A DNA stretch of 64,000 nucleotides from Neolewinella xylanilytica (GCF_002934605.1 NZ_PTJC01000005.1:2294001-2358000), one strand, 5' to 3'. Numbered from the stretch's first letter, positions 8,266-17,094 are shown. The notes: a model not told the origin generated them from the sequence alone. Translations and numbers: made by a program.

Positions 8266-8787
8266 TTATTTGCACTGACAGCCGAGTTCGTCGAGCAGGG
8301 ATTGGTGCTCCTTCATCAGCTGGCGACTAAGGTCGAGCAGCTGGAGGTAATGACCGGCGTACATTTCCGCTTCCTTGCACGGATGCTCCGCGGAGGCCCG
8401 CTTATGCCGGAAAAGATCGTAGGAGGAATTGATCAAGTGGTCTAGTTTGGCCTGTTGCTGGTGATAGCTTTCGTAGCGATTGGCCGTTTCGTTTTGGTGG
8501 GCGCTGCGGGCGAGGGCTAATTCGTTGGGGTCACTTAGGTCGCGACGGGTAAGATCACGCGTAGTAATGTCGAATAAGTTGCTGATGCGTAGCAATTTGC
8601 AGATACTGGGTTCGGCGCAGCCGCTTTCGTAGCTGGCGATGTTGCCCCGATTCAGTCCCACCCGTTCGGCGAGTTCGGTTTGCGACCATCCGGCGGCTTT
8701 CCGCAGCAGCCTCAGGTTGGAGGAGATGAAATTAGGCAGCTCCGCCCCTTCGGTAAATGCGGCTAGTACGGCGTCCTTGTTTTTCAT
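8266..8787 (-). CDS. XRE-family transcriptional regulator
   Basis: The 173-residue protein has an N-terminal Cro/CI-type helix-turn-helix at about residues 20-80 (NLRLLRKAAGWSQTELAERV, then GLNRGNIASYESGCAEPSIC). The recognition helix sits in the NRGNIASYE part. Residues 95-170 form a long charged, likely coiled-coil helix (ANRYESYHQQQAKLDHLINS and onward), which may mediate dimerisation. It lies directly upstream of the EamA exporter gene and divergent from a sigma-factor gene. Two identical 16-base dyad-like sites lie in the divergent intergenic region and are candidate operators for it. The ligand is unknown. Confidence 0.88.
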   Translation of the reverse strand: MKNKDAVLAAFTEGAELPNFISSNLRLLRKAAGWSQTELAERVGLNRGNIASYESGCAEPSICKLLRISNLFDITTRDLTRRDLSDPNELALARSAHQNETANRYESYHQQQAKLDHLINSSYDLFRHKRASAEHPCKEAEMYAGHYLQLLDLSRQLMKEHQSLLDELGCQCK

Positions 8788-8844
8788 GTTACTCGTGAGC
8801 TGATCCGTCTACTTTACACTTCGATGACGAAGATGGTTGATGGA

Positions 8845-8860
8845 TGTAAAGAAATTTTAC
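8845..8860. promoter_or_regulatory. Candidate operator, copy 1
   Basis: TGTAAAGAAATTTTAC, containing the imperfect dyad GTAAA-N5-TTTAC. An identical 16-mer occurs 115 bases downstream at 8960. This copy lies 58 bases upstream of the XRE gene start. An exact repeat of this length in a 200-base divergent promoter region suggests a protein-binding site. Confidence 0.5.
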
Positions 8861-8929
8861 CGTTCGTCCGGCAGATGCAACCGTTGGTACGATTATTGCA
8901 CTCTTTTATACCAGAACGAGCCGGTATTA

Positions 8930-8961
8930 TTTGCAAAAAGTCTAAACAAGGACTAATTTTG
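8930..8961 (+). promoter_or_regulatory. Bacteroidota-type promoter for the sigma-factor gene
   Basis: TTTG at 8930-8933 (-33 box), 20 bases of spacer and TAATTTTG at 8954-8961, a full match to TAnnTTTG (-7 box). Transcription would start near 8968, giving a leader of about 20 bases. The -7 box overlaps operator copy 2. Confidence 0.7.
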
Positions 8962-8975
8962 TAAAGAAATTTTAC
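8960..8975. promoter_or_regulatory. Candidate operator, copy 2, overlapping the -7 box
   Basis: Second exact copy of TGTAAAGAAATTTTAC. It overlaps the end of the TAATTTTG promoter box and the expected transcription start of the sigma-factor gene. A protein bound here would block transcription. The divergently encoded XRE protein is the obvious but unproven candidate. Confidence 0.55.
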
Positions 8976-8987
8976 AGGCCCCAAAAT

Positions 8988-9536
8988 ATGACGAAGATGA
9001 CTGCCACGAAGCAACAACAGAAAGATATACAAGATTTACTCTCCACCATTACGAATAGCCTGCGTGCGTTCAGCCTGAAACTGACGGGCAACATGAATGA
9101 CGCCGAGGACCTCTACCAGGACACGGCGCTCCGGATCATGACCAACGCCGAGAAGTACAACCCGGGCACCAATTTCAAGGCATGGGCGGTTACGATTATG
9201 CGGAACATCTTCATCAACAATTACCGTAAGAAAGTCCGTCGTAACCTCATTATCGACCAGACCCCAAATAACTATTACATCAACAGCGGTAACAAAACCG
9301 TGCTGAATGACGGCGAGAGCGAGGTCACGTTCAATGAGCTGCAAGAGCTGGTTGACCGCCTTCCGGATGATTTTCGGGTGCCCTTCCTCATGGCCTACCA
9401 GGGATATAAGTACGACGAGATCGCCGAGCAGCTGGGCAGTCCGCTGGGAACGATCAAATCCCGGATCTTCTTCGCGAGAAAGAAGCTTCAGAAGATGTAC
9501 GAGGAAATTATGCGGGAGCGGAGCAGCGTTGCCTAA
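8988..9536 (+). CDS. ECF-type RNA polymerase sigma-70 factor
   Basis: The 182-residue sigma factor has region 2 (LRAFSLKLTGNMNDAEDLYQ, DTALRIMTNAEKYNPGTNFK, AWAVTIMRNIFINNYRK) and region 4 (LPDDFRVPFLMAYQGYKYDE, then IAEQLGSPLGTIKSRIFFAR). The stretch TNFKAWAVTIMRNIFINNYRK is typical of the stand-alone Bacteroidota sigma factors that lack an adjacent anti-sigma gene, and none is seen here. The ATG at 8988 follows a clear TAnnTTTG promoter and a candidate operator. A terminator follows at 9575. Confidence 0.93.
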   Translation: MTKMTATKQQQKDIQDLLSTITNSLRAFSLKLTGNMNDAEDLYQDTALRIMTNAEKYNPGTNFKAWAVTIMRNIFINNYRKKVRRNLIIDQTPNNYYINSGNKTVLNDGESEVTFNELQELVDRLPDDFRVPFLMAYQGYKYDEIAEQLGSPLGTIKSRIFFARKKLQKMYEEIMRERSSVA

Positions 9537-9574
9537 GGCAGCGTTTTAGCCGGCCACCCGGCATCGGATAAGCT

Positions 9575-9618
9575 ACGGCAGGTCATGGATGTTCCATGTT
9601 CCTGCCGTTTCGTTTTTT
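9575..9618 (+). terminator. Rho-independent terminator after the sigma-factor gene
   Basis: ACGGCAGG (9575-9582) pairs with CCTGCCGT (9601-9608), and inside it CATGGA pairs with TCCATG around a TGT loop. The T-run CGTTTTTT follows. It starts about 40 bases after the sigma-gene stop. Confidence 0.85.
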
Positions 9619-9923
9619 GGGACGGCGTGGTGGGCCTTGAAAACCATCAAATGTGTGTAAACAATTGGTGGATGAAAGGTATTGATAGTATTTTTACGGA
9701 CGAATAAGTAAGCTGCGGTTTATTGTAGTAACTTACTTACAGCTACCTTAATAACACGAAGAACGACTAGGACTCATTTACCATTGCTTTTGCTTTCTCC
9801 CGCCTGACTGTTTAGGTTTGATGCCTGAGTAGCCGCCGCGGGGGGTGTGTTAGATACCTCATCCGACAAACTCGTCGGGGTTGAGCGATTTTTTGGTAAT
9901 GAATTCCACTACGCCCCACTTAA
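9619..9923. other. Intergenic region without a supported gene
   Basis: About 300 AT-richer bases lie between the sigma-factor terminator and the NYN-like gene. They contain a short inverted pair (TAAGTAAG near 9705 and CTTACTTA near 9730) but no reading frame with coding character. No clear TAnnTTTG promoter was found for the following gene. Confidence 0.5.
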
Positions 9924-11192
9924 ATGCCTAACAGTTTAGCCATATTCTGGGATTTTGCCCAATTGCACGAATGTTTGCTAACTGCTGCCAATGACGGGAA
10001 ACCCTATCACATCAACCCCTCGGTGACCCAACCCGAAGTGATCGATGTGAACTGTCTCCTCCACTTTGCGGATCAGTCCGGCCGGGTTATCATCAACCGT
10101 GCCTACGCCGACTGGCGGCCCCTGGGCGGCTACGCCGAGTCATTGGGGGAAGCCCCGCTCGAGCTGATCCAGCTTTTCCCGAACAAACTCGGAAACGTCG
10201 CGGTCAACCGCCAACTTACCGCCGACGTCATCACTCACCTGGAACAGCCCGTGTCGGCCGATGTCCTGTTGATTATCGGCGGAGGAAGCGAATACCGACA
10301 ACTGCGCCAGATCGTACACGCCAAGGGAAAGAAGCTGTTCGGGGTAGGCGTAGAGGGGGTTACCGATTCCTTCTGGATCGACAGCTGCGACGAGTTCAAT
10401 TTTTACCATCGGCTCGGTTGCCAGAAGCTCTACACCGGTCCGCTGGATATGGTATCGTTGGATGCCGAGCGCGCGCGGTCGCTGCTAACCGTAGCAATGA
10501 ACCAACTGAGCCGGTACTATGGCTCCGACTGGGTGCAGCAGGTACGCATCAAGCCGGCCATCATCCGCCAGGAGCCGGACTTCGACGAAAGCCTCCTAGG
10601 CTACGAAGCGTTCAGCCACTTTCTGCGCGACCAGGATGACCTGTTAGAGCGCCGCCACCGGGAAGGGGAGCAGGAGCCCGAGTTCCGCCTCTTAGCTAGC
10701 GAAGGGGAGGCCGAAGGCACCACAGCCCAGGTACCTAACCCGGAGCATCTGGCTACCTACTACTTACGGGTCGCGGGTCAACAGGGAATCCGGATGCCCG
10801 ACCCGATCATTATGTGGGAAGGTATTGACGTGTACGCCAGTTTTCTTGCTGACAACGTCACGTTTCACTCCTTCTCGGAGATCGACCAAGAGTGCTTACG
10901 GCTGTTGCGGGAAGACTTTCCTACCCTTTCCATGACGGAGGTGAAAAAGGTGCGGCAGGTACTGTTCAAGTGCTTCCTGTTTCGGCCTTCGGTAGACGAT
11001 ACCATCGGTTTTCACGACGAGATAACCAACATCGATGATATCGAGAACCGTTACTTCGAACTCATGCTCGCCCGGATCGGCAATAACCTCGATGAGCCAC
11101 TGAACTACACGGCGCTATCATTGGCGCTCACCGGTAGCGCCGATCAGGCAGATCGGTTGGAACGGTTGGACGCGGCTTCGGAAGAGGAGTAG
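9924..11192 (+). CDS. NYN (PIN-like) domain protein with LOTUS/OST-HTH domain
   Basis: The 422-residue protein begins with an NYN-like fold (SLAIFWDFAQL, then RVIINRAYADWRPLGGY, ADVLLIIGGGSEYRQLRQIV and KLFGVGVEGVTDSFWIDSCD). It is followed at about 175-240 by a LOTUS/OST-HTH RNA-binding module (ARSLLTVAMNQLSRYYG, then IIRQEPDFDESLLGYEAFSH). Residues 275-400 are a further helical region I do not recognise. NYN domains are usually metal-dependent RNases. Here Asp10 and Asp101 are kept, but the acidic position in the KNxxD-like motif is Asn95 and SGDSDF reads GGGSEY, so activity may be lost. The protein may act as an RNA-binding adaptor; that is inference. It stands alone ahead of pdxJ. Confidence 0.75.
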   Translation: MPNSLAIFWDFAQLHECLLTAANDGKPYHINPSVTQPEVIDVNCLLHFADQSGRVIINRAYADWRPLGGYAESLGEAPLELIQLFPNKLGNVAVNRQLTADVITHLEQPVSADVLLIIGGGSEYRQLRQIVHAKGKKLFGVGVEGVTDSFWIDSCDEFNFYHRLGCQKLYTGPLDMVSLDAERARSLLTVAMNQLSRYYGSDWVQQVRIKPAIIRQEPDFDESLLGYEAFSHFLRDQDDLLERRHREGEQEPEFRLLASEGEAEGTTAQVPNPEHLATYYLRVAGQQGIRMPDPIIMWEGIDVYASFLADNVTFHSFSEIDQECLRLLREDFPTLSMTEVKKVRQVLFKCFLFRPSVDDTIGFHDEITNIDDIENRYFELMLARIGNNLDEPLNYTALSLALTGSADQADRLERLDAASEEE

Positions 11193-11196
11193 CCCT

Positions 11197-11204
11197 TACT
11201 TTCG
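11197..11204 (+). promoter_or_regulatory. Candidate -7 box for pdxJ
   Basis: TACTTTCG, one base from TAnnTTTG, lies immediately after the NYN-like gene's stop and 23 bases before the pdxJ ATG. No convincing -33 box is visible, so this is a weak call. Confidence 0.35.
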
Positions 11205-11227
11205 CGGGGTACTAATGATCATTGACC

Positions 11228-11941
11228 ATGCCCCGACTCTCCGTCAACTTAAATAAAGTAGCCCTTATCCGTAACAGCCGCGGCGCCAACTACCCTGATC
11301 TGATCCGGGTAGCCATGGATTGCGAGGCGTTCGGCGCCGAAGGAATAACCATTCACCCGCGCCCAGACCAACGACACGCCCGCTACGACGACGTAGCGGC
11401 ATTGAAAGAGGTCGTCACTACGGAATTGAACATCGAGGGATATCCGTCGGAAGAATTTCTTTCGGTCGTGCTGGCTGCCCGCCCTGATCAGGTGACGCTG
11501 GTACCGGACGAGCCGGGGCAGCTGACCAGCGACCATGGCTGGGACACGATTAAAAAAGCGGAAGAACTTAAACGCATTATCAGTCGCCTCCAAGAACGCG
11601 GGATTCGGACCTCCATCTTTATTGACCCCGATCGTGCTCTGCTGGATGGAGCCCAATCAGTGGGTACGGACCGCGTCGAATTCTACACCGGGCCCTACGC
11701 GAAGGGATACGACGAGGACCGGGAAGCGGCCGTGGCTCCCTTCGCGGAAGCATCCCGTTTTGCCGCCGAGCTTGGTTTGGGAATCAATGCCGGCCACGAT
11801 CTGAACCTTCATAATTTATCCTTTTTCGCCCGGAATTTACCCGATCTGGAGGAGGTGAGCATCGGGCATGCCCTCATTACGGATGCGCTGTATCATGGGC
11901 TTTCGAACACCATTCAATTGTATTTGCAACGGCTGAAGTAA
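11228..11941 (+). CDS. pdxJ: Pyridoxine 5'-phosphate synthase PdxJ
   Basis: PdxJ condenses 1-deoxyxylulose 5-phosphate with 3-amino-1-hydroxyacetone phosphate to give pyridoxine 5'-phosphate (vitamin B6), in the cytoplasm. The 237-residue TIM barrel shows the family motifs in order: MPRLSVNLNKVALIRNSRG, GITIHPRPDQRHARYDDV, NIEGYPSEEF (catalytic Glu region), DQVTLVPDEPGQLTSDHGWD, VEFYTGPYA and LGINAGHDLNLHNL with the catalytic His. The start is the ATG at 11228; a TTG two codons earlier is less likely. The length matches the family. It sits 35 bases after the NYN-like gene. Confidence 0.96.
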   Translation: MPRLSVNLNKVALIRNSRGANYPDLIRVAMDCEAFGAEGITIHPRPDQRHARYDDVAALKEVVTTELNIEGYPSEEFLSVVLAARPDQVTLVPDEPGQLTSDHGWDTIKKAEELKRIISRLQERGIRTSIFIDPDRALLDGAQSVGTDRVEFYTGPYAKGYDEDREAAVAPFAEASRFAAELGLGINAGHDLNLHNLSFFARNLPDLEEVSIGHALITDALYHGLSNTIQLYLQRLK

Positions 11942-12060
11942 CGATAATCAATGCTTTAGCTGCCTTGCGTTGGGTATCGGTAAACCATCGACAGAACGCG
12001 TGATGGAATCGACCATTGACCGATTTTGTTCGATAGGCGGGTGAAAAAATTATATTAGGA

Positions 12061-12091
12061 CTTGTCCAGGCAGCGAAATATTTTAACTTTA
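12061..12091 (+). promoter_or_regulatory. Possible promoter upstream of the susC-like gene
   Basis: TTG at 12062-12064, a 19-base spacer and TAACTTTA at 12084-12091, one base off TAnnTTTG. Initiation here would give a leader of about 200 bases before the SusC start, long enough for post-transcriptional control. The rest of 11942-12299 shows no gene. Confidence 0.35.
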
Positions 12092-12299
12092 CGTTCACAT
12101 CGTACAGGAAATATTCCCCAAAGCGGTAGGGGCTTTTAGTCACATGCGAAGCTTACTAGTATAATATCCTTTTTCCTACCGCTCACATCAACTTCGATTC
12201 TGCATTTTGAACCCTTAGACTTATCGCGGGCCAAGGCTCGCTATGCCTCACCCATTTTATAACCATTGAGACAAGTAATCAACTAAACTACTTACTAGG

Positions 12300-15200
12300 A
12301 TGAAAAGACTATTACTAGTCGGAGCACTCGTCTGCTTCGCATTTGGTATCGCCATTGCGCAACGGACGGTTTCCGGCAATGTTACCGATGTAGACGGTCA
12401 AGGCCTGATTGGCGCCTCGATCCTCGTCGAAGGCACCACCTCCGGAACGGTTTCGGACATTGATGGCAGCTTCAGTTTAGCCGTTCCGGATGGAGGTGAA
12501 GTACTGATTGTTAGCTATACAGGGTTTACCACCGAGAAAGTGGTGCTCGAGGAAGGCCGGACGACCTATGACATAGCCCTCGAAGAAAACGCCGCGCAAC
12601 TGGGAGAAGTCGTGGTCACCGCGTTGGGCATTGAGCGGCGGCGAGATGAAGACCTCTCTTCGGCCACGTTGGTCAAAGCAGATGTCCTTCAGCGCTCGGG
12701 AGAGACGGGCGTAGTACAGGGGCTGGCAGGCAAGACTTCCGGCATCAACATCACCCGTAATTCCGGTGACCCGGGATCGGGCGCTTACATTCAGATCCGC
12801 GGCCAGAATACCATCCTCGGCGATGCATCGCCGCTGATCATTTTAGATGGTGTTCCGATCTCCAATTCCAACATTGGGGGGGGTACCGGTGGCGTAGTGC
12901 AGCAGAGCCGCCTCAACGATATCAACCCGCAAGACATCGAAAGCATCACCGTACTCAAGGGGGCTTCGGCCGCCGCGGTGTACGGTACCGGTGCCGCTAA
13001 CGGCGTACTGGTGATTAACACCAAGCGCGGACGTACAGGGGGCAAACGGTTTACTGTTAATGCAGGTATCTCTTACGGGCTCGACGAAGTTAACAGAGAG
13101 TACGAAAAGCAGGGCGTTTTCGGTCAGGGATCGCCCTTCACGACGGAGAATTTTGAACAGTTTGGTAGTTACGTCCCCAACACCGGTCTTAGTTGGGGCG
13201 ACCGCATCGCCGATCGTAGCGGCACCGACGTGGTAAACGAAAACGGTGGATTCTTCACCGGCGACCAGACGGGAACCGTATACTACCCGATTACCGAGAA
13301 AGGGGATAGAACGGTCTACAACGACGTGAACCGCGATCAAATATTCCAGACCGGAAGTACGCTGGATATGAACGTAGGCATCAATTTTCGAGGAGACAAC
13401 AGCAATACCTACGTTAGCTTTTCTAACCTGCAACAGGAAGGTCTGCTGCGCGGCAACTCCGATTACGACCGTACCACCATCCGGATCAACCAGGACTTCA
13501 ACCTGACCGATAAGGTGAGTATTCGCGTCAACAGCAGCTACTCCGGCGTGGAGTCAAACCGCATCCAGACTGGATCCAACCTTGCCGGGCTTTACCTCGG
13601 CTACCTTCGGACCTCGCCCGATTTCGATAACACGGACTACTCCGGTGTATATACGGATGCGGACGGTATCGCGAGAAACGGTCACCGGGGTTACCGGAAT
13701 TACCTGGGCACGGGTATACCAGCCTACAACAATCCGGGTTGGACCATTAACCGCCAGTTAAACCCTTCCGAAGTGGATCGTTTTTTGGTAGCTCCGGAGA
13801 TCAATTACAACATTTTACCCAACTTGAAACTTACCGCCCGCTACGGACTGGATTATTATACGGATGAGCGGCGTACGGTCTTTCCGGTACTCTCGGCCGG
13901 CGATTACGGCCAGGGTGGATTGTTCCGGGATGAGATCACGGAAAAGACCCAGAATATCTTCCTGATCCTTAATGGAAACACGGAGATTAGTGATGCTTTC
14001 GCTCTCGATTACACGGTTGGGTATAACTACTACGATAATGATTACCAGCGGCTGAGTGGCTCGGCTACCAATTTGCTCGTTCCCTCGGATAAATTCGTGA
14101 TCGAGAACGCCATAGCGTCGAACAATGGCTCTACCCAAGCCCTAAGCCGGAACCGGAAGAACGGTGTCTTTGGCGTACTGAATTTTACGATTGTAGAAAA
14201 CTTACTGGTCGAGCTTAGTGGAAGAGCGGAACGGACTGCATCGCTTCCGGATGAATTATTCTTCTACCCGAGTGCCAGTTTGGGGTACAAGCTGTTGGAT
14301 GACGATGCCAAAACAGTAAGCTTTGCCAAACTGCGTGCCAGCTACGGCGAGGTAGGTATTGAGCCTCCTTTGTACAGGAACCTTTCCACCTTCGTTTCAA
14401 CTTCTCCCGGATCCGGTGGATGGGGCGATGTGTTGGACGGGCTCAACTACGGAGGTACCTATGCCCGTAGTGCGGTGCAGGGCAATCCGAACCTGACCAA
14501 CGAAATTGTAAAAGAATTTGAGGTAGGCGGTGACTTCCGTTTCTTCCAAAATCGTCTCAGCCTCGGCTTGACGTATTATGATCGCATTACCGAAGATGCC
14601 CTCTTGCAAGTTGAAACCCCGCCGAGTAGCGGCTTTACCAGCAGGTTCGCCAATATCGCCGAAATCACCAATACGGGATTTGAGCTCGATTTTTCCTACA
14701 ACATCATCAACGACGGAGAAGCCCGGTGGCGGCTGTTCGGTAACGCAAGCCATAACGAGAACATCGTTACGAAACTGCCCGACGTCAGCCGCCTCATTCT
14801 GAATGGCTTTACCTCTACCTCCTCCGCACTCGTGGAAGGTGCTCCTTTCGGCGCACTTTACGGAGGTATGTACCTCCGCGACGAGGATGGGGACTTCGCC
14901 CTCAACGAAAACGGCTTTCCTACTAATGACGTAGTTCAAGGCGTTATCGGTGATCCGAATCCCGACTGGCGCGGTGGCCTCGGTAGTGAGGTTACGTACA
15001 AAGGAATCGCTCTTAGCGTCCTTTTCGAAACCGCTCAGGGTCAGGACATGTGGAATGGTACCAAAGGAGTAATGCAGTACTTCGGTATTGATCCCATTAC
15101 GGCGAATATTTCTACCGCACCTTCCGACATTAAGAACGCGGCTGGTGCGACCATTCCTGCCGGCACGGAGTTCCGCGGAAATGTCATCGACTTTGGTGCC

Positions 15201-15524
15201 GGCCCAGTGGCTGCCGATGCTTCGTGGTATTTGGGTAACGGTGGTGGTTTCGGTTCCATTGATGAACAATACATCGAAGATGCCTCGTGGACTCGCCTCC
15301 GAGAGGTGACACTGAGCTACAACTTGCCCGTTACCCTTTTAGCAGGTGTTGGCCTGAGTAATGTCAGTGTCGGTATAACCGGGCGTAACCTGCTGCTGTG
15401 GACCCCCTTCGAGGGTGCGGATCCCGATACCAACCTTACCGGTGCCTCCCGCGGCCGGGGTCTGGCTTATTTTAATAACCCCGGTAGCCGGTCCGTGCTT
15501 TTCAACCTGAAGTTCGGCTTTTAA
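12300..15524 (+). CDS. SusC/RagA-family TonB-linked outer-membrane transporter
   Basis: This 1074-residue protein forms the TonB-dependent barrel that imports oligomers across the outer membrane together with a SusD lipoprotein. It has a signal peptide (MKRLLLVGALVCFAFGIAIA) and a carboxypeptidase-regulatory-like domain at about 22-100 (VSGNVTDVDGQGLIGASILV, then TSGTVSDIDGSFSL). The SusC signature and plug follow (LGEVVVTALGIERR, IQIRGQNTILGDASPLIILD, GVPISNSN, VLKGASAAAVYGTGAANGVL). A long beta-barrel ends in LFNLKFGF. The SusD-like gene follows directly. No glycoside hydrolase or peptidase is adjacent, so the substrate cannot be assigned. Confidence 0.96.
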   Translation: MKRLLLVGALVCFAFGIAIAQRTVSGNVTDVDGQGLIGASILVEGTTSGTVSDIDGSFSLAVPDGGEVLIVSYTGFTTEKVVLEEGRTTYDIALEENAAQLGEVVVTALGIERRRDEDLSSATLVKADVLQRSGETGVVQGLAGKTSGINITRNSGDPGSGAYIQIRGQNTILGDASPLIILDGVPISNSNIGGGTGGVVQQSRLNDINPQDIESITVLKGASAAAVYGTGAANGVLVINTKRGRTGGKRFTVNAGISYGLDEVNREYEKQGVFGQGSPFTTENFEQFGSYVPNTGLSWGDRIADRSGTDVVNENGGFFTGDQTGTVYYPITEKGDRTVYNDVNRDQIFQTGSTLDMNVGINFRGDNSNTYVSFSNLQQEGLLRGNSDYDRTTIRINQDFNLTDKVSIRVNSSYSGVESNRIQTGSNLAGLYLGYLRTSPDFDNTDYSGVYTDADGIARNGHRGYRNYLGTGIPAYNNPGWTINRQLNPSEVDRFLVAPEINYNILPNLKLTARYGLDYYTDERRTVFPVLSAGDYGQGGLFRDEITEKTQNIFLILNGNTEISDAFALDYTVGYNYYDNDYQRLSGSATNLLVPSDKFVIENAIASNNGSTQALSRNRKNGVFGVLNFTIVENLLVELSGRAERTASLPDELFFYPSASLGYKLLDDDAKTVSFAKLRASYGEVGIEPPLYRNLSTFVSTSPGSGGWGDVLDGLNYGGTYARSAVQGNPNLTNEIVKEFEVGGDFRFFQNRLSLGLTYYDRITEDALLQVETPPSSGFTSRFANIAEITNTGFELDFSYNIINDGEARWRLFGNASHNENIVTKLPDVSRLILNGFTSTSSALVEGAPFGALYGGMYLRDEDGDFALNENGFPTNDVVQGVIGDPNPDWRGGLGSEVTYKGIALSVLFETAQGQDMWNGTKGVMQYFGIDPITANISTAPSDIKNAAGATIPAGTEFRGNVIDFGAGPVAADASWYLGNGGGFGSIDEQYIEDASWTRLREVTLSYNLPVTLLAGVGLSNVSVGITGRNLLLWTPFEGADPDTNLTGASRGRGLAYFNNPGSRSVLFNLKFGF

Positions 15525-15544
15525 AAATACGTGTGTTCTAAAAA

Positions 15545-15594
15545 TCGGTCCGGTGGCAGGATGCCTCCACAAGAACCATCCTGCCACGGACCGA
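15545..15594 (+). promoter_or_regulatory. Strong stem-loop between the susC- and susD-like genes
   Basis: TCGGTCC plus GTGGCAGGATG pair with CATCCTGCCAC plus GGACCGA: 18 base pairs with a single-base bulge and a 13-base loop. It lies 20 bases after the SusC stop and 43 bases before the SusD start. There is no T-run, so it looks more like an mRNA-stabilising or read-through-tuning hairpin than a full terminator. Confidence 0.65.
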
Positions 15595-15637
15595 CTTACG
15601 CGCTACGTCATTTTTACCCATCACTTAATCAGACAAA

Positions 15638-16993
15638 ATGAAAAATGCAGTATTTGCGGTCTTTGCATCCGCAGCCATATTTACCTCTTGCCAGAGTGTT
15701 GTAGACGACCTCAACATCAACCCGAATGAGTTCACGGAAGTGCCAGCTCAACTGGTCTTTAACCACGTGGTTCTGAGCACGGCGGCAATCGCCGAAGCCG
15801 AACCCTTACGTATTGCCGGTATGTGGTCGGACCAGTTCGTTGGCACGGACCGTCAGTACATCACCCAAGATCGGTATGAAGTAAGTGCCGCCACCTTCGA
15901 TGGTGTTTGGGGGGATCTGTTTCAACAGGGTATCGCCCAGGCTCAAATAGCTCAGGAACAGGCTACGGCCGAAGGACTGGGGGTCATCGCTAACTATTCC
16001 CAGTTGCTTGAGGGGTACTACGTAGCCGAAGCGGCCCTAATGTTTGGTGATGTTCCCTACACTCAGGTAAACAACCTGGACTTCCCCGATCCTGTATACG
16101 AACCCCAGGAAGATGTGCTGGCGACCGCCCTTGCGCTAATTGAAGCGTCCATTACCGGCGCGGGTGCCGACAACCGCGTGTCTACCGCCAACGAAGTGTT
16201 CACAACCGGTGAGACGGGAGGCACGACCTGGGGCGAATTTGGTAGCGCGTTACTAGCCCGCTATTACTTAGCACAAAGCGACTATCCGGCAGCACTAGCG
16301 GCTGCCAGGGCCGCTAACTTCGATCAGCTATCGGATGGTGTCGAAATCATTCACACGACTACGAACTTCAGTGAAAACCTGACCTACCAGTTTGAAGCCG
16401 AGCAACGTGCTAACTACCTCTCCTACGGTAATGATAGCACGGTCGAGTCCACCTTGTATAACATTTTAGCGGAGGGCACGCCTATGTCACGCGCGGATGA
16501 AAAGACCGATGACGCCGCCCGTTTAGCATTCTTTAGTTCCGGGGTAGACCAGGGTATCTACCGGATAAACGTCGGCACCGGTGGCTTTTTCGCCAGCGAC
16601 GCCAACTTTCCACTCGTGGGATACCCGGAAGTTCAGTTAATCATCGCCGAATCCGCTGCCCGCACGGGTGACGAAGAGGCTGCACTTGTTGCGCTGAACA
16701 ATGCGCGGAATTACTGGGATGAGGTCCTCGGAACCGACTCTTACGACGACCTGGATGGTACCGATTTGTCTGGTGACGACCTTATCCGTGCCATCTTGGT
16801 AGAGAAATATGTTTCCGTTTTCGGGTTACCTACGTATTACGACATCATTCGGACCGATAACCTTATTGGTGCCGATATGGATACCCGTACCAGCCCGGCG
16901 GAACGTTTCCTGTATCCTTCGACGGAAATATCCTCCAATAGTAGTTACCCAGGGGATAAAACATTGGATGATCCGACTCCGGTTTTTAACTAA
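15638..16993 (+). CDS. SusD/RagB-family outer-membrane lipoprotein
   Basis: This is the surface nutrient-binding partner of the upstream SusC protein. The 451-residue product has a lipoprotein signal with lipobox-like FTSC, then DDLNINPNEFTEVPAQLVFN, the usual SusD N-terminus (DxxNxNPN). It continues with repeated helical TPR-like segments (LLEGYYVAEAALMFGDVPYT, GSALLARYYLAQSDYPAAL) and a C-terminal FPLVGYPEVQLIIAESAART followed by ILVEKYVSVFGLPTYYDIIR. The order and spacing relative to SusC are canonical. It resembles the SusD-like group often found without polysaccharide-degrading enzymes. A terminator follows at 17026. Confidence 0.95.
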   Translation: MKNAVFAVFASAAIFTSCQSVVDDLNINPNEFTEVPAQLVFNHVVLSTAAIAEAEPLRIAGMWSDQFVGTDRQYITQDRYEVSAATFDGVWGDLFQQGIAQAQIAQEQATAEGLGVIANYSQLLEGYYVAEAALMFGDVPYTQVNNLDFPDPVYEPQEDVLATALALIEASITGAGADNRVSTANEVFTTGETGGTTWGEFGSALLARYYLAQSDYPAALAAARAANFDQLSDGVEIIHTTTNFSENLTYQFEAEQRANYLSYGNDSTVESTLYNILAEGTPMSRADEKTDDAARLAFFSSGVDQGIYRINVGTGGFFASDANFPLVGYPEVQLIIAESAARTGDEEAALVALNNARNYWDEVLGTDSYDDLDGTDLSGDDLIRAILVEKYVSVFGLPTYYDIIRTDNLIGADMDTRTSPAERFLYPSTEISSNSSYPGDKTLDDPTPVFN

Positions 16994-17025
16994 TACCTAA
17001 TTTAGTTTTTCTCCGAAGCTTGACC

Positions 17026-17061
17026 ACGGCGGGCGCATCAGGTAGATGCACCCGCCGTTTT
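17026..17061 (+). terminator. Terminator after the susC/susD-like pair
   Basis: ACGGCGGGCGCAT (17026-17038) pairs with ATGCACCCGCCGT (17046-17058), with one wobble pair and a seven-base loop. TTTGTTG follows. It lies 33 bases after the SusD stop. Confidence 0.75.
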
Positions 17062-17094
17062 GTTGTAATTTGATGGTTGTCTAAACTATAGTCT

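Noticed and set aside
12300..16993. A full polysaccharide utilisation locus
   Set aside because: Only the SusC/SusD pair is present; no carbohydrate-active enzyme or dedicated regulator is adjacent.
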